DNA of 64,000 nucleotides from DATBVX01 sp963695985. Its GTDB lineage: Bacteria; Pseudomonadota; Gammaproteobacteria; Steroidobacterales; Steroidobacteraceae. Position numbers and translations under genes: made by a program. Positions within the stretch are counted from its first letter, which is position 1; the number at the start of each line of letters is the position of its first letter. This document shows positions 10,684 through 21,318 of the stretch, in pieces. The notes beneath the pieces are model-generated. The model did no database searches. It was not told the DNA's origin and saw nothing but the letters and a program-made list of their open reading frames with translations. Location of the stretch: positions 1 through 64,000 of the forward strand of contig CAVOIC010000003.1 in assembly GCA_963695985.1 (NCBI GenBank), written 5' to 3'.

Positions 10684-11473
10684 ACGAGAGCGTCAGCGAG
10701 AAGATGGCCAGGCCCGGCCACCACGACATCCACGGGGCGGTCTCCAGGAACTGCTGGGCGGTGGCGAGCATCGTGCCCCAGCTCGGCGTCGGCGGCTGCA
10801 CGCCCAGGCCCAGGAACGACAGGATGGCCTCGGCGATGATGGCGGCCGGGATCGATACGGTGGCCTGCACCAGCAGCGCGCTCGTGATATTGGGCAGGAC
10901 GTGGCGCAGGATCGTGCGCAGGCCGCCCGCGCCGAGGGCCCGCGCCGCCTGCACGTAGTCCTCCTCCTGCGTGGAGAGCACGAGCCCGCGCGTGAGCCGG
11001 ATGTAGGTCGGCGTGGCCGCGAGCCCGATGGCCACCGTGGCGTTGGTGAGCGAGGCGCCCATGATCGTCACGAGGCCGATGGCCAGGATGAGGAACGGGA
11101 AGGCCAGCCACGCGTCGGTCAGCCGCATGATGAGCTGGTCGAGCGTGCCGCGCCGAGACCCGGCCACGAGGCCGGCGGGGACGCCGATGGCGATCGCGAG
11201 CAGGATCGAGAAGACGCCGGCCTGCATGGACACGCGCGTGCCCCATACGACGCGCGAGAAGGTGTCGCGCCCGAGGTCGTCGGTGCCGAACGGGTGGGCC
11301 GCGGTGGGCGCCTTGCGGATCTTGCCGTAGTCGGAGCGCTGCGGGTCGGAGGTCGCGATCCACGGCGCGCCCACCGCGAGCGCGATGAAGAAGAGCACGA
11401 CCACCGCGCCCACCACCGCGGGCGGCCGGCGCCACAGCCGCCGCCAGAGGCGCCCGCCCGAGCTAGCCGCCAC
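10631..11473 (-). CDS. Dipeptide/oligopeptide-type ABC transporter permease, DppC/OppC-like
   Basis: A 280-residue inner-membrane permease with an N-terminal transmembrane helix (AVVGAVVVLFFIALAVG), the OppC N-terminal region (HPFGTDDLGRDTFSRVVWG), several further helices and the EAA loop (YVQAARALGAGGLRTILRHV) that docks the ATPase. It starts at GTG 11473, overlapping the end of the DppB-like gene by 11 bases, a standard operon arrangement. No ATPase gene is present nearby, so the transporter must recruit ATP-binding subunits from elsewhere. The neighbouring amidohydrolases suggest that the cargo is a small amide or ureide rather than a peptide. Confidence 0.92.
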   Translation of the reverse strand: MAASSGGRLWRRLWRRPPAVVGAVVVLFFIALAVGAPWIATSDPQRSDYGKIRKAPTAAHPFGTDDLGRDTFSRVVWGTRVSMQAGVFSILLAIAIGVPAGLVAGSRRGTLDQLIMRLTDAWLAFPFLILAIGLVTIMGASLTNATVAIGLAATPTYIRLTRGLVLSTQEEDYVQAARALGAGGLRTILRHVLPNITSALLVQATVSIPAAIIAEAILSFLGLGVQPPTPSWGTMLATAQQFLETAPWMSWWPGLAIFSLTLSFNLAGDGLRDLLDPKDY

Positions 11474-12425
11474 CGGCGGTGCCTCCGATACGGATCCGCG
11501 GGTTCAGCAGGGAGTAGGAGAGGTCCACCAGGAGGTTGATGAAGACGTAGGCCGAGGCGGTGATCAGCACCACCCCCTGCACGAGCGGGTAGTCGCGGGT
11601 GAACACCGCCTCCACGATGAGCCGCCCGAAGCCGGGCACCACGAAGATCTGCTCGGTGACGACCGCGCCCCCCATGAGGGCGCCGGTCTGCAGGCCCAGG
11701 ATGGTGACCACCGGGATCAGGCCGTTGCGGAAGGCGTGCCGGAAGATGACCGAGCGGCCGGCCAGCCCCTTGCTCCAGGCGGTGCGGATGTAGTCCGCGC
11801 TCAGGATCTCGATCATGCTGTTGCGCGTCTGGCGCATCAGCACCGCGGCGAGCCCCGCGCCCAGCACGAAGGCGGGCATGATCATGCGCTGGAGATTGCC
11901 CAGGGGGCTCTCCCAGAGCGGCACGAAGCCGGAGGCGGGCAGCCAGTGCAGGCGCACCGAGAGGAACAGGATCAGCATGATGCCGAGCCAGAAGCTCGGC
12001 ACCGAGAGGCCGCAGAGCGAGACCGCGTTGGCCAGCAGATCCCATACCGTGTTGCGGCGGGCGGCCGAGAAGACCCCGGCGGGGATGGCGATGGTCAGGG
12101 CGATCAGCAGGGAGAGACCGGCCAGCTCGATCGTGATCGGCAGCTTGCGCGCGACGGTCCACACCACCGACTCGCGCGTGCGGATGGACTCCCCGAGGTC
12201 ACCCCGGAGTGCTAAGCCGATCCAGCGCAGGTACTGGAGCGGGATCGGATCGTCGAGCCCGTACTTCTGGCGGATCTCGGCGAGCCCGGCCGCGTCGGCG
12301 TCGGTGCCGCCCATCACGCGGGCCGGGTCGCCGGGAATCATCCGCACCCCGGTGAAGACGATCAGGCTGATCACGAACAGGGTCACGACCGAGATCGCGA
12401 CCCGCCGGACCAGGAACTCGGCCAC
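11463..12425 (-). CDS. Dipeptide/oligopeptide-type ABC transporter permease, DppB/OppB-like
   Basis: A 320-residue permease with GTG start at 12425, nine bases after the binding-protein stop. The N-terminus (FLVRRVAISVVTLFVISLIVFTG in two blocks) and the sequence MIPGDPARVMGG are typical of DppB. The EAA loop is YIRTAWSKGLAGRSVIFRHA. Six membrane segments are readable. It pairs with the DppC-like permease downstream. The gene is intact, unlike many others in this half of the window. Confidence 0.92.
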   Translation of the reverse strand: MAEFLVRRVAISVVTLFVISLIVFTGVRMIPGDPARVMGGTDADAAGLAEIRQKYGLDDPIPLQYLRWIGLALRGDLGESIRTRESVVWTVARKLPITIELAGLSLLIALTIAIPAGVFSAARRNTVWDLLANAVSLCGLSVPSFWLGIMLILFLSVRLHWLPASGFVPLWESPLGNLQRMIMPAFVLGAGLAAVLMRQTRNSMIEILSADYIRTAWSKGLAGRSVIFRHAFRNGLIPVVTILGLQTGALMGGAVVTEQIFVVPGFGRLIVEAVFTRDYPLVQGVVLITASAYVFINLLVDLSYSLLNPRIRIGGTAGGG

Positions 12426-12434
12426 CGGGATGCG

Positions 12435-13985
12435 CTAGTTCCAGGACACTCCCTTGATCCGGATCAGCCCGTCCGGCACCGCCTTGTAGCCCTTGAGGTT
12501 CTTCGGGTACGCCACGATGTAGTTCGCGTGGTAGAGGTAGATGATGTTGCGGCGCGCGGTCATCTTGTCGATCGCCTCGCGGTAGAGCTTCGCGCGCTCT
12601 CCCTGGTCGCTCACCTCGCGCGCCTTGTTCAGCAGAGAGTCGACGATCTCGTCGCAGACGTGCGTCGTGTTCAGGCTGCCGCCGCAGGTATGGAACTGGT
12701 GGATGTTGCCGTCCGGATCCACCCGGCCGCTCCAGCCGATGGCGAAGGCCTGCAGCTTGCCGTTGTCGTCATCGGTGAGGGCGGAGGCAAACTCCGAGGG
12801 GCGCAACGAGATATTGAAGCCCGCCTCGCGGGCCATTCCCTGGATCACCTCGCCGAAGCGGCGCTGCTGCGGGTCGTTGACGATCGTGAGCTCGAAGCTG
12901 TAGCCGTTGGCGAGGCCCGCCGCGGCGAGGAGCTGCTTCGCCTTGGCCACGTCGCGGCCCGGACATTTGCGGCTCTTGTCGTAGAAGGGGCTCACCGGGG
13001 AGATCGGCGTGCAGCCCGGTGTGTACTGGCCGTCCCACGCCACCTGGTTGATGGCGTCCCGGTCGAGGCTCAGGTCGAGGGCCTCGCGCACCCGGGGGTC
13101 GTTCGCCAGCGGTGTGCCCAGATCGCCGGCGGGCTGGGTCTTGCCGGTCTTGTTGCGCTGGTTGATGGTGATGCCGGTGTAGGCGATGCCGGTGACGCTC
13201 GAGACCTCGAAGCGCCCCTCCTTCTTCAAGTTCACCGAGTCGGTGGGCGCCACCAGGTGCATGAAGTCGATGTCGCCCGAGCGCAGGTTGGCGACGCGCA
13301 CGTTGTCGTCGGGGATGATGCGGAATACGAGCCGATCGAAGCGCGCCTGCCCCGGGTCGAAGTAGTGGGTCGACTTCTCGAGCACGATCCGGTCCTGGGG
13401 CACGCGCTCCACGAAGGACCACGGCCCGACGCAGACCGGTGCGGTGGCGAACTTGTCGCCCAGCTTGTTGACCGCGGCGGGCGAGACCGGCATGCCGGAC
13501 CGGTCGGCCAGCGTGGCCACCAGCGGGGCGAAGGCGCTCTTGAGCCGGAGCCGGATCGTGAGGGGGTCCACCACCTCGACCGCGGTGACCGGCTCGAGCT
13601 CGCTGCGCCGGTTGGAGCCCTTCATCTCGCGGTGCCGGTCGAGCGAGAACTTCACGGCCTCCGCGTTCATCGCGGTGCCGTCGTTGAACTTCACGCCACT
13701 GCGAAGCTTGATGGTGACCGTCTTGCCCGCGTCCGACATGGTGGGCAGCGCGGCAGCGAGCTGGGGCGAGATGCGGAGGTTCTCGTCGATCTCGTAGAGC
13801 TTCTCGCACATGTGCGCGAAGATGATGCGGCCGACGTAGGTGCGCGACAGGGTCGGGTCCAGGAGATCGGGGTCCTGGTTCAGGGCCACGACCAGCGTCT
13901 TCTTCTGGGCCGCGGCCGGGGCCACCGACAGGAGCAGGGCGGCCAGCGCGAGCATCAGCCACGAGACAGTCCGCATCCTCAGCAT
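12435..13985 (-). CDS. ABC transporter substrate-binding protein, peptide/nickel family 5
   Basis: A 516-residue periplasmic binding protein with a Sec signal peptide (hydrophobic core residues 8-22, cleavage expected after AAA at about 26). It shows family-5 landmarks: LVVALNQDPDLLDP near the mature N-terminus, KLRSGVKFNDGTAMNAEAVKFSL, and VCVGPWSF. A strong GAGAGGAG ribosome site precedes ATG 13985. It is the first gene of the leftward operon with the two permeases. It is divergent from the amidase pair, with a 59-base gap that must hold both promoters. Ligand unknown; the gene context favours amides or ureides. Confidence 0.92.
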   Translation of the reverse strand: MLRMRTVSWLMLALAALLLSVAPAAAQKKTLVVALNQDPDLLDPTLSRTYVGRIIFAHMCEKLYEIDENLRISPQLAAALPTMSDAGKTVTIKLRSGVKFNDGTAMNAEAVKFSLDRHREMKGSNRRSELEPVTAVEVVDPLTIRLRLKSAFAPLVATLADRSGMPVSPAAVNKLGDKFATAPVCVGPWSFVERVPQDRIVLEKSTHYFDPGQARFDRLVFRIIPDDNVRVANLRSGDIDFMHLVAPTDSVNLKKEGRFEVSSVTGIAYTGITINQRNKTGKTQPAGDLGTPLANDPRVREALDLSLDRDAINQVAWDGQYTPGCTPISPVSPFYDKSRKCPGRDVAKAKQLLAAAGLANGYSFELTIVNDPQQRRFGEVIQGMAREAGFNISLRPSEFASALTDDDNGKLQAFAIGWSGRVDPDGNIHQFHTCGGSLNTTHVCDEIVDSLLNKAREVSDQGERAKLYREAIDKMTARRNIIYLYHANYIVAYPKNLKGYKAVPDGLIRIKGVSWN

Positions 13986-14029
13986 GGTGTTCTCCTCTCA
14001 AGGCGCCAGTACCCCTGGGCGCGGCACAA

Positions 14030-14035
14030 TAGTAT
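14030..14035 (+). promoter_or_regulatory. Possible -10 element for the amidase gene pair
   Basis: TAGTAT sits 9 bases before the ATG of the AtzG-like gene within the 59-base divergent gap. The run CACAATAGTATCC is the only AT-rich stretch there. No clear -35 hexamer is visible. It may equally serve as part of a regulator site for both directions. Confidence 0.25.
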
Positions 14036-14044
14036 CCTCCCGGC

Positions 14045-14197
14045 ATGAGCGAGAACACGAACAAGTTCCAGCAGGCCGAGCTGGCCGACCTCCTCGGGCT
14101 GATCGAGCGCCTCGCCGGCGAGCTGTCCCTGGCCGAGGAGCCCGCACGCTTCATCGCCGCCCTCGAGCAGGCGGAGCCGCCCGGAGCCGCCACCTGA
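14045..14197 (+). CDS. AtzG-like small amidase subunit (DUF4089 type)
   Basis: A 50-residue protein starting MSENTNKFQQAEL and ending EPPGAAT. It is mostly helical and acidic. Length, position directly before an amidase, and the pattern LADLLGLIERLAGELSLAEEP match the AtzG/DUF4089 small subunits that partner AtzE-type amidases, much as GatC partners GatA. Its stop codon overlaps the start of the amidase (CTGA), which implies translational coupling and a stoichiometric complex. Annotation pipelines may miss it because of its size. Confidence 0.75.
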   Translation: MSENTNKFQQAELADLLGLIERLAGELSLAEEPARFIAALEQAEPPGAAT

Positions 14198-15597
14198 CCG
14201 ACTTCCCCACCATCGCCGCGCTCGCCGCCGCGATCCGCGCCGGGAAGATCTCGCCGGTCGAGGCCACGCGCGAGTGCCTGGCGCGCGTCGAACGGCTCGA
14301 CGGCCGCCTGCGCGCCTTCATCACCGTGGACGCCGAGGGGGCGCTCGCCGCCGCCCGGCGCCGGGAGGCGGCGGGGCGCAGCCAGGCCCGCGGCCCGCTC
14401 CACGGCGTGCCGCTGGCCTTCAAGGATCTGTGCTTCATCCGCGGGCTGCCCACCTCCTGCGGCACGCGGACCGCCGAGTACTTCACCGCCGAGCAGGACT
14501 GCACCGCGGTGGCGCGGCTCGTCGGCGCGGGCGCCGTCACCCTGGGTAAGCTCAACATGACCGAGCTGGCGATGGGGGCCCTCGGCGACAACCCGCATCA
14601 CGGCCACGCCCGCAACCCCTGGGACCCCGAGCGCTGCACGGGCGGCTCGTCGAGCGGGTCGGGCGTGGCGGTGGCCGCCGGGCTCGCGCGGGGCGCGATC
14701 GGCACCGACACCGGCGGATCGATCCGGCTGCCCGCGGCGGCCTGCGGCATCACCGGGCTCAAGCCGACCTATGGCCGGGTGAGTCGCGCGGGCGGCATGG
14801 CGCTGTCCTGGTCGAACGATCACCTGGGGCCCATGGCGCGCACCGCGCGGGACTGCGCGCTGATGCTGCAGGCGATGGCGGGCGCGGATCCGCTCGACGC
14901 GACCGCGAGCGCGCGGCCGGTGCCCGACTATCTCGCGGCGCTCGACGCGCCGGTCGCCGGCCTGCGGGTCGGCGTCCCCGAGAACTTCTTCTTCCAGGGG
15001 ATCGACGCGGAAATGGAGGCGGGCGTGCGGGCGGCGGTCGCCACGCTCGCCTCGCTCGGGGCGCGGGTCACCGAGGTGCGCCTGCCCGATCCGCAGGTGA
15101 CGAACGACGTGACGAGCATCATCTCGCGCAGCGAGTCGGCCGCGCTCCACGCGGGCCTGCTCCGGGAGAAGCCGCACGAGCTGGGCGCCTTCACGCGCGC
15201 CCGCCTCGAGCTGGGGCTGCGCGTGCCCGCCTACGACTACCTCCAGGCACTGCGCCTGCGCGCCCGCCTGGCCCGCGCGTTCTCGCGCGACATCTGGGCC
15301 GAGGTGGACGTGCTGGCCGCGCCGGTCATTCCGGAGCCCGCACCCCCGCTGAGCGCCGCGCTGGAGGGCCCGCTCCCGGAGATCATCGTGCGCCAGGGCC
15401 GCTTCTCGCGGCTCACGCGCCCCTTCAACGGCCTCGGGTTGCCCGCGCTGAGCCTGCCCTGCGGGTTTTCGCGCGCCGGCCTCCCGCTGGCCTTCCAGCT
15501 CGTGGGCCGCCCGTTCGACGAGGCCACCGTGCTCCGCCTGGGCCACGCGTATCAGCAGGCCACCGACTGGCACACGCGCCGGCCCGCGCTGAGCTGA
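14194..15597 (+). CDS. AtzE-like amidase (amidase-signature family)
   Basis: An amidase of 467 residues with the Ser-cisSer-Lys triad: lysine in LAFKDL, GGSSSGSG, and nucleophile serine in TDTGGSIRLPAAACG. The homologous N-terminus is TDFPTIAALAAAIRAG, which begins directly after a CTG codon at 14194. There is no ATG, GTG or TTG near it in frame (the first ATG lies about 120 codons in), so CTG initiation coupled to the small subunit's stop, or a sequence error, must be assumed. AtzE itself hydrolyses 1-carboxybiuret; this homologue may act on another amide. The two-gene unit faces the ABC transporter operon, suggesting a shared substrate. Confidence 0.85.
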   Translation: MTDFPTIAALAAAIRAGKISPVEATRECLARVERLDGRLRAFITVDAEGALAAARRREAAGRSQARGPLHGVPLAFKDLCFIRGLPTSCGTRTAEYFTAEQDCTAVARLVGAGAVTLGKLNMTELAMGALGDNPHHGHARNPWDPERCTGGSSSGSGVAVAAGLARGAIGTDTGGSIRLPAAACGITGLKPTYGRVSRAGGMALSWSNDHLGPMARTARDCALMLQAMAGADPLDATASARPVPDYLAALDAPVAGLRVGVPENFFFQGIDAEMEAGVRAAVATLASLGARVTEVRLPDPQVTNDVTSIISRSESAALHAGLLREKPHELGAFTRARLELGLRVPAYDYLQALRLRARLARAFSRDIWAEVDVLAAPVIPEPAPPLSAALEGPLPEIIVRQGRFSRLTRPFNGLGLPALSLPCGFSRAGLPLAFQLVGRPFDEATVLRLGHAYQQATDWHTRRPALS

Positions 15598-15611
15598 CGG
15601 AGCTCCGCGGG

Positions 15612-16331
15612 CTAGACTCCGTAGAAGTCGTAGAAGTCCTGCACCGGGGCGTCGACCGCGAGCGGTTGAAGCGGGAAGCACCGGTCCAGGCCGTCGGGAC
15701 TCGACTGGTGCTCGAGACGCTCCAGGAACTGACGTGCCACCTGTTCCTTGATCGCCCCATGCCGGTCCACGAATTGCCCCCACAGCGGCATGTGCTGAAA
15801 TCGCCCGGCGGCTACGTGCGCGGTGGCCAGGTACGAGGTCGGGAACAGCCGACGATACGCGTCGAGGTTGTAGAGCCACGACACCCCGCGCACCTGGAGC
15901 GGCGGGTCCTGAGTCTGCTTCACATGCGCGAAGAGGGCGGCCAGCTCGGCCCGTCGCGCCCCGACGCGGTCGAGGGCCAGCGGGGAGCGCCTATCCGTCT
16001 CGGCATTCTGGAAGTGGAGACGGATCCGCTCGCGGGTCGGCCGCGCGTAGGCGAAGCAGCCGAAGGTCGCCACGACCGCGGGCGCGGCCATCGCATCGGG
16101 TCGCCTCAGGTAGAAGGCGTACGTCCACCCGCGCGGATCACTCGTGTCCCGGAGGCCGGCCAGGTACGCCTGCCAGGCCGGATGCGCGGGATCGAAGTCA
16201 TGGCCCAGGCCGAACCGGATATGGAGATTGGTGTACTCCAGCAGCACGCGGGCCATGGGGAGTCCCGAGAGGATCGTCACCCGCTCGGCAAACTGAAGCT
16301 GGAGATCGAAGAACGCCTTCGCGTAGATCAC
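15612..16331 (-). CDS. Uncharacterised protein
   Basis: A 239-residue protein starting at GTG 16331, overlapping the previous stop (GTGA). I do not recognise the family. It looks soluble, with no signal peptide or membrane helix. Motif-like stretches are FGLGHDFDPAHPAWQAYLAG, DPRGWTYAFYLRR and VSWLYNLDAYRRLFP. The last suggests a folded domain rather than spurious coding, and codon bias matches the neighbours. The acyl-transfer-like wording seen in some acyl-homoserine-lactone synthase relatives (aromatic-rich, arginine-rich) came to mind but cannot be supported. It is co-transcribed with the alpha/beta-barrel protein upstream. Confidence 0.6.
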   Translation of the reverse strand: MIYAKAFFDLQLQFAERVTILSGLPMARVLLEYTNLHIRFGLGHDFDPAHPAWQAYLAGLRDTSDPRGWTYAFYLRRPDAMAAPAVVATFGCFAYARPTRERIRLHFQNAETDRRSPLALDRVGARRAELAALFAHVKQTQDPPLQVRGVSWLYNLDAYRRLFPTSYLATAHVAAGRFQHMPLWGQFVDRHGAIKEQVARQFLERLEHQSSPDGLDRCFPLQPLAVDAPVQDFYDFYGV

Positions 16332-17011
16332 ACCTTCCCGAACACGAGCTGCAGGCGGTAGAACCCGAGCGTGACGTCGCCGGTGGCGCCGCGACGGGCC
16401 AGGGCCTCGGCGCCGAGCAGGTCGCGGCAGGCGGCCTCGATCGGGGCGAGGTCGATGCCCTCGACGAGGACGACCCAGCGCACCAGCGCGTCGGGGGTCG
16501 CGAGCAGCTTCTTCTCGTCGCTCTTGGCGGCGGTGCTCACGCCGGCGTCGCCCTCCAGCAGGTGGCCGGCCACCACGCCCGGGTGCTGGGCGGCGGCGGG
16601 GAGCGCGGTGGCGGTGAGCCACGACCGGAGCTCGTCCTCGTGCCCGGCGCGCGGCCCGAGCTCGAGCGTCGCGATCACGCCGCCCAGGCCCGCGCCCGCG
16701 CTCGCCACGAGGCGGCAGGCGGTGCGCTTGTTGTTGCGCACCAGCGGCAGCGTCTTCTTCGTCCACGGCGTCGGGTCGCCCAGGCGAGCCAGGTAGGCCG
16801 GGCTCTTCAGCGTGTCGAGCGACTCGGTCTCGTAGAAGTAGAAGTACTTCGGCGGCTCGCCCAGGGTGACGTAGCGCCGGCAGCGGAGGAAGCCCGGCAC
16901 GGCCACGCGCTCCGGGATGTGCTCGCGCAGGTGCCATTGATCGAACTCCGCGTCACCACCCGGCACCACGTCGTGCCAGAACGCGAGGACGCCCTTGCCC
17001 GCGATGGTCAT
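16328..17011 (-). CDS. Dimeric alpha/beta-barrel (EthD/ABM-like) protein, uncharacterised
   Basis: An intact 227-residue protein starting at ATG 17011. The N-terminal half (VLAFWHDVVPGGDAEFDQWH then HIPERVAVPGFLRCRRYV) has the conserved His/Pro/Gly layout of ferredoxin-like EthD or antibiotic-biosynthesis-monooxygenase domains, in which W-H and P-G-F motifs are common. The second half (GGVIATLELGPRAGHEDELR) looks like a repeat of the same fold, so the protein may carry a duplicated barrel. No enzyme activity can be assigned. It overlaps the next gene by four bases and faces the BT1-like transporter divergently over a 74-base gap. Confidence 0.6.
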   Translation of the reverse strand: MTIAGKGVLAFWHDVVPGGDAEFDQWHLREHIPERVAVPGFLRCRRYVTLGEPPKYFYFYETESLDTLKSPAYLARLGDPTPWTKKTLPLVRNNKRTACRLVASAGAGLGGVIATLELGPRAGHEDELRSWLTATALPAAAQHPGVVAGHLLEGDAGVSTAAKSDEKKLLATPDALVRWVVLVEGIDLAPIEAACRDLLGAEALARRGATGDVTLGFYRLQLVFGKV

Positions 17012-17085
17012 GGCGCCGACGGTAACGGGCGCAGGGGCTTCGCGTCAAGGGTCCGGCGCGGCGGCAGTGCGCTAGACTGGACGGC

Positions 17086-18568
17086 ATGTCCGAACCTGTC
17101 ATCCCGGAACCCGTGATGCCGGAACCCGTGGAGACCATCGCCACGACCACGCCCGCCCGCGGCGCGGTCCTGCGCGGCCTCTTCGGGAGCGTGCGCCTGG
17201 CCTATCTGCCGGTGCTCGTCACCTACTTCTGCTACGGGGCGAGCGGGATCACGAGCATCGCGCTGCTCTACTTCCAGAAGGACACGCTCGGCATCACGCC
17301 CGCCGAGGCCGCGGCCATCGCCTTCTGGGTCGCCCTGCCGTGGAGCACCAAGATGGTGGCCGGCGTCGCCTCCGACGTGCACCCGATCTTCGGCCGCCGC
17401 CGGATCTCCTACCTGCTGCTGGGGGCCCTGCTGGCCTTCGCGGGCTACGGGTGGCTGGCCACCGAGCGCCTCGACCAAGGCCACCTACCTGGCCGCGATG
17501 GTGCTCATCGCGGTGGGCTTCATGGTGCAGGACGTGGTGGCCGACGCGCTGAGCGTGGAGGTCGCCCGCACCGAGGAGGAGGTGAAGCAGATCCAGACCC
17601 TCGGCCGCATGGCGCTGCTCGCGGGCACGATCAGCGTGGGCTACCTGAGCGGCTGGCTCGCGGGCGCGCTCGGCCCGCGCCCCGTCTTCGCGATCGCCGC
17701 TGCTGCTCCCCGCGCTGGTGATGGTCGCGGCGCTGGCTCATCCCGCGCGAGACCGCCGCGCACGGTCGCGCCCGGCGAGGAGGCCAATCCGCTCGGCGGC
17801 GGGCAAGTCGCGCCTGGTGATGCTGGTGGGGCTCGGCTACGCCGCGCTCGGCGTCGCGCTGGAGGCGCTCGTCGGTGCCGTTCGGCCAGGAGATCATCCT
17901 GGTCGTCTCGGGCGGCCTCATCGTGATGCTGCTCCAGCGCGTCGGGATCTCCCGCGCGGTGGCGATCGCCGCCTTCGCCATCTTCTGCTTCCGCGCCGTC
18001 CCGTCGGCGGGACAGGGGTTCAACTACTGGGCGATCGATCGGCTCGGCTTCGATCAGGAGTTCCTCGGGCGTGCTCGCGCAGGTGAGCGCGGTGCTGAGC
18101 CTGGTCGGCCTCATCGTCTTCCGCAAGCCGATCACGCATCGCCCGGTGAGCTACACCCTCTTCTGGGTGACCATCGCGGGCGCGGTACTCTACCTGCCGA
18201 CGATCGGGTTGTTCTACGGCGTCAACGAGTGGTTCGGGGTGAGCCCGCGCACGTTCGCGTTCATCGACACCACGATCTCGGCGCCGCTGGGCCAGCTCAG
18301 CATGGTGCCCATGCTCGCCCTCATCGCGCGCACCGCGCCGCGCGGGGCGGAGGCCACCATGTTCGCGATCATGGCCTCCCTCATGAACCTCGCGCTGTCC
18401 GCCAGCGAGCTCGGCACGCGCTACCTCAATACCTTCTTCGGCGTCACCCAGCAGGACTACTCCAACCTGGGCCGCCTGCTGATCGTGCGTGGGGGTGATC
18501 GGCCTGCTCCCGCTGCTCGCCCTGCCGCTCCTGCGGCGCGTCGAGGCGGAGTCGGCAGGACGCCGTGA
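17086..18568 (+). CDS. MFS transporter, folate-biopterin (BT1)-like (frameshifted)
   Basis: A twelve-helix carrier broken by about five single-base shifts (near 17,475, 17,705, 17,850, 18,070 and 18,490). Each moves the frame forward by one, consistent with extra bases. Family landmarks are KMVAGVASDVHPIFGRRR between helices 2 and 3 and VQDVVADALSVEVAR, both characteristic of BT1/folate-biopterin carriers, plus many hydrophobic helices (FCFRAVPSAGQGFNYWAID; FIDTTISAPLGQLSMVPM). The C-terminus is uncertain: the third-frame stop is at 18568, but after the last shift the reading would end nearby or run into the next gene. Substrate unknown. Confidence 0.75.
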
Positions 18569-18584
18569 TAGTGTGTCCTCCGTC

Positions 18585-19889
18585 ATGGCGGTGACCCCTC
18601 CCACTCGCGCGCCCTGGGCCGGGCTGTTCCGGCCGCTCGAGCGGGACGAGCGGCTGTTCGCGGTGCTCCTGGCCTTCGTGATGGTGGGCGGCCTCGCCAC
18701 CCTCGGCCTCGTCCCGCTGCGCCCGCGGCTACCGGGTCGACGTCTACTCGCTCGTTCTCTGGTTCGCGCCTCTACAAGGCGGGCATCCTCGCGCTGGTCA
18801 CCGTCAACCCGCGCGGGACCACGCGCGGATCTTCATCGCCGCCCTCTGCGGTCGACCTGCTGCTCGTCTTCCTCGCTGCTGTTCCTCACCGGGGGCGGCG
18901 ACAGCCCGTTCGTCAACCTGTTCTTCCCGCTGGTCGCGGTCAACGCCTACTACTTCGGCCGCTGGGTCGGCCTGTTCCTGACGCTGCGTGGCCGGGCTGC
19001 TCTACTGGGCCGCCGCCAGCCTGGCGCTGCCCGCCGCGGCGTGGACCGCGGTGGCTGATCCTGATGGCCCTGGTCGGGCTGCCCGCCTTCGCGCTCGGCC
19101 ACGTGGCCGACCGCGAGCGCCGCGCGCGCGCCGAGGTGGAGCGTCTCAACGCCGAGCTGACCGGGACGCTCACCCGGCTGCAGGCCGCCCAGGAGAAGCT
19201 GGTCGAGGCCGAGCGCATGGCCACGGTGGGACGGCTGTCGCTCAAGGTCGCCCACGAGGTGCGCAACCCCATCGCGGCCATCGGGCTGAACGCGGAGCTG
19301 CTGGGCGACATGGTGCAGGGGCGGGTGAGCGAGGACGGCACCGAGGCGACCGCGCTCGTCACCGCGATCCGCGACCAGGTCGGCGCCCTCGACGCGCTCA
19401 CCGAGGAGTACCTGGCCTTCGCGCGCTTCCCGCGCCCGCAGTTCGAGGAGGACTCGGTCAACGACATGGTCAGCGCGGTCGCCGAGTTCGTCCGCCCGCT
19501 CGCCGCGCGCCAGGGCATCACGGTGAAGGTGGAGACCGATCCCACGGTGCCGCCGATGGAGATCGACCGCACGCTGCTCCGCCAGGCCGTCCTCAACCTG
19601 GTCAAGAACGGGCTGGAGGCGGTGTCCCACGGCGGCACGCTGACCCTCACCACCGCCGCGTGGACGACACGGTGGAGATCGCGGTGTCGGACAGCGGTGC
19701 CGGCATCTCGCCCGAGGTCGGCCGGCGGCTGTTCGAGCAGTTCTTCACCACCAAGCCGCAGGGCACCGGCCTCGGCCTCTCCATCTCGCGCCAGATCGTC
19801 GAGGAGCACGGCGGCAAGATCCGCTGGCACAGCGCTGCCCGGCGCGGGCGCGACCTTCACCATGACGGTGCCCGATCCAGAAAGCCGGC

Positions 19890-19897
<8 letters not shown>
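18585..19897 (+). CDS. Membrane sensor histidine kinase, NtrB/AtoS-like (frameshifted)
   Basis: The ATG at 18585 opens an N-terminal membrane region of about five or six helices (LFAVLLAFVMVGGLATLGLV; then SPFVNLFFPLVAVNAYYFG), followed by a coiled linker (ERRARAEVERLNAELTGTL). The kinase core has H-box LKVAHEVRNPI, N-box NLVKNGLEAV, DSGAGI and GTGLGLSI. Several single-base shifts between 18,720 and 19,060 scramble the membrane region, and two more near 19,660 and 19,845 affect the ATPase domain. The stop overlaps the response-regulator start by 8 bases, so the two form one operon. The stimulus is not evident. Confidence 0.82.

Positions 19898-21314
<1,417 letters not shown>

Positions 21315-21318
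<4 letters not shown>

Noticed and set aside
12769..15879. 1,036-codon minus-strand open frame opposite the amidase
   Set aside because: It runs through the binding-protein gene in the wrong frame and opposite the amidase; amino-acid composition is that of a shadow frame.
18490..18760. Carrier-kinase gene fusion
   Set aside because: One frame reads from the carrier end into the kinase start, but a kinase ATG with its own membrane region and the known frame errors make separate genes likelier.
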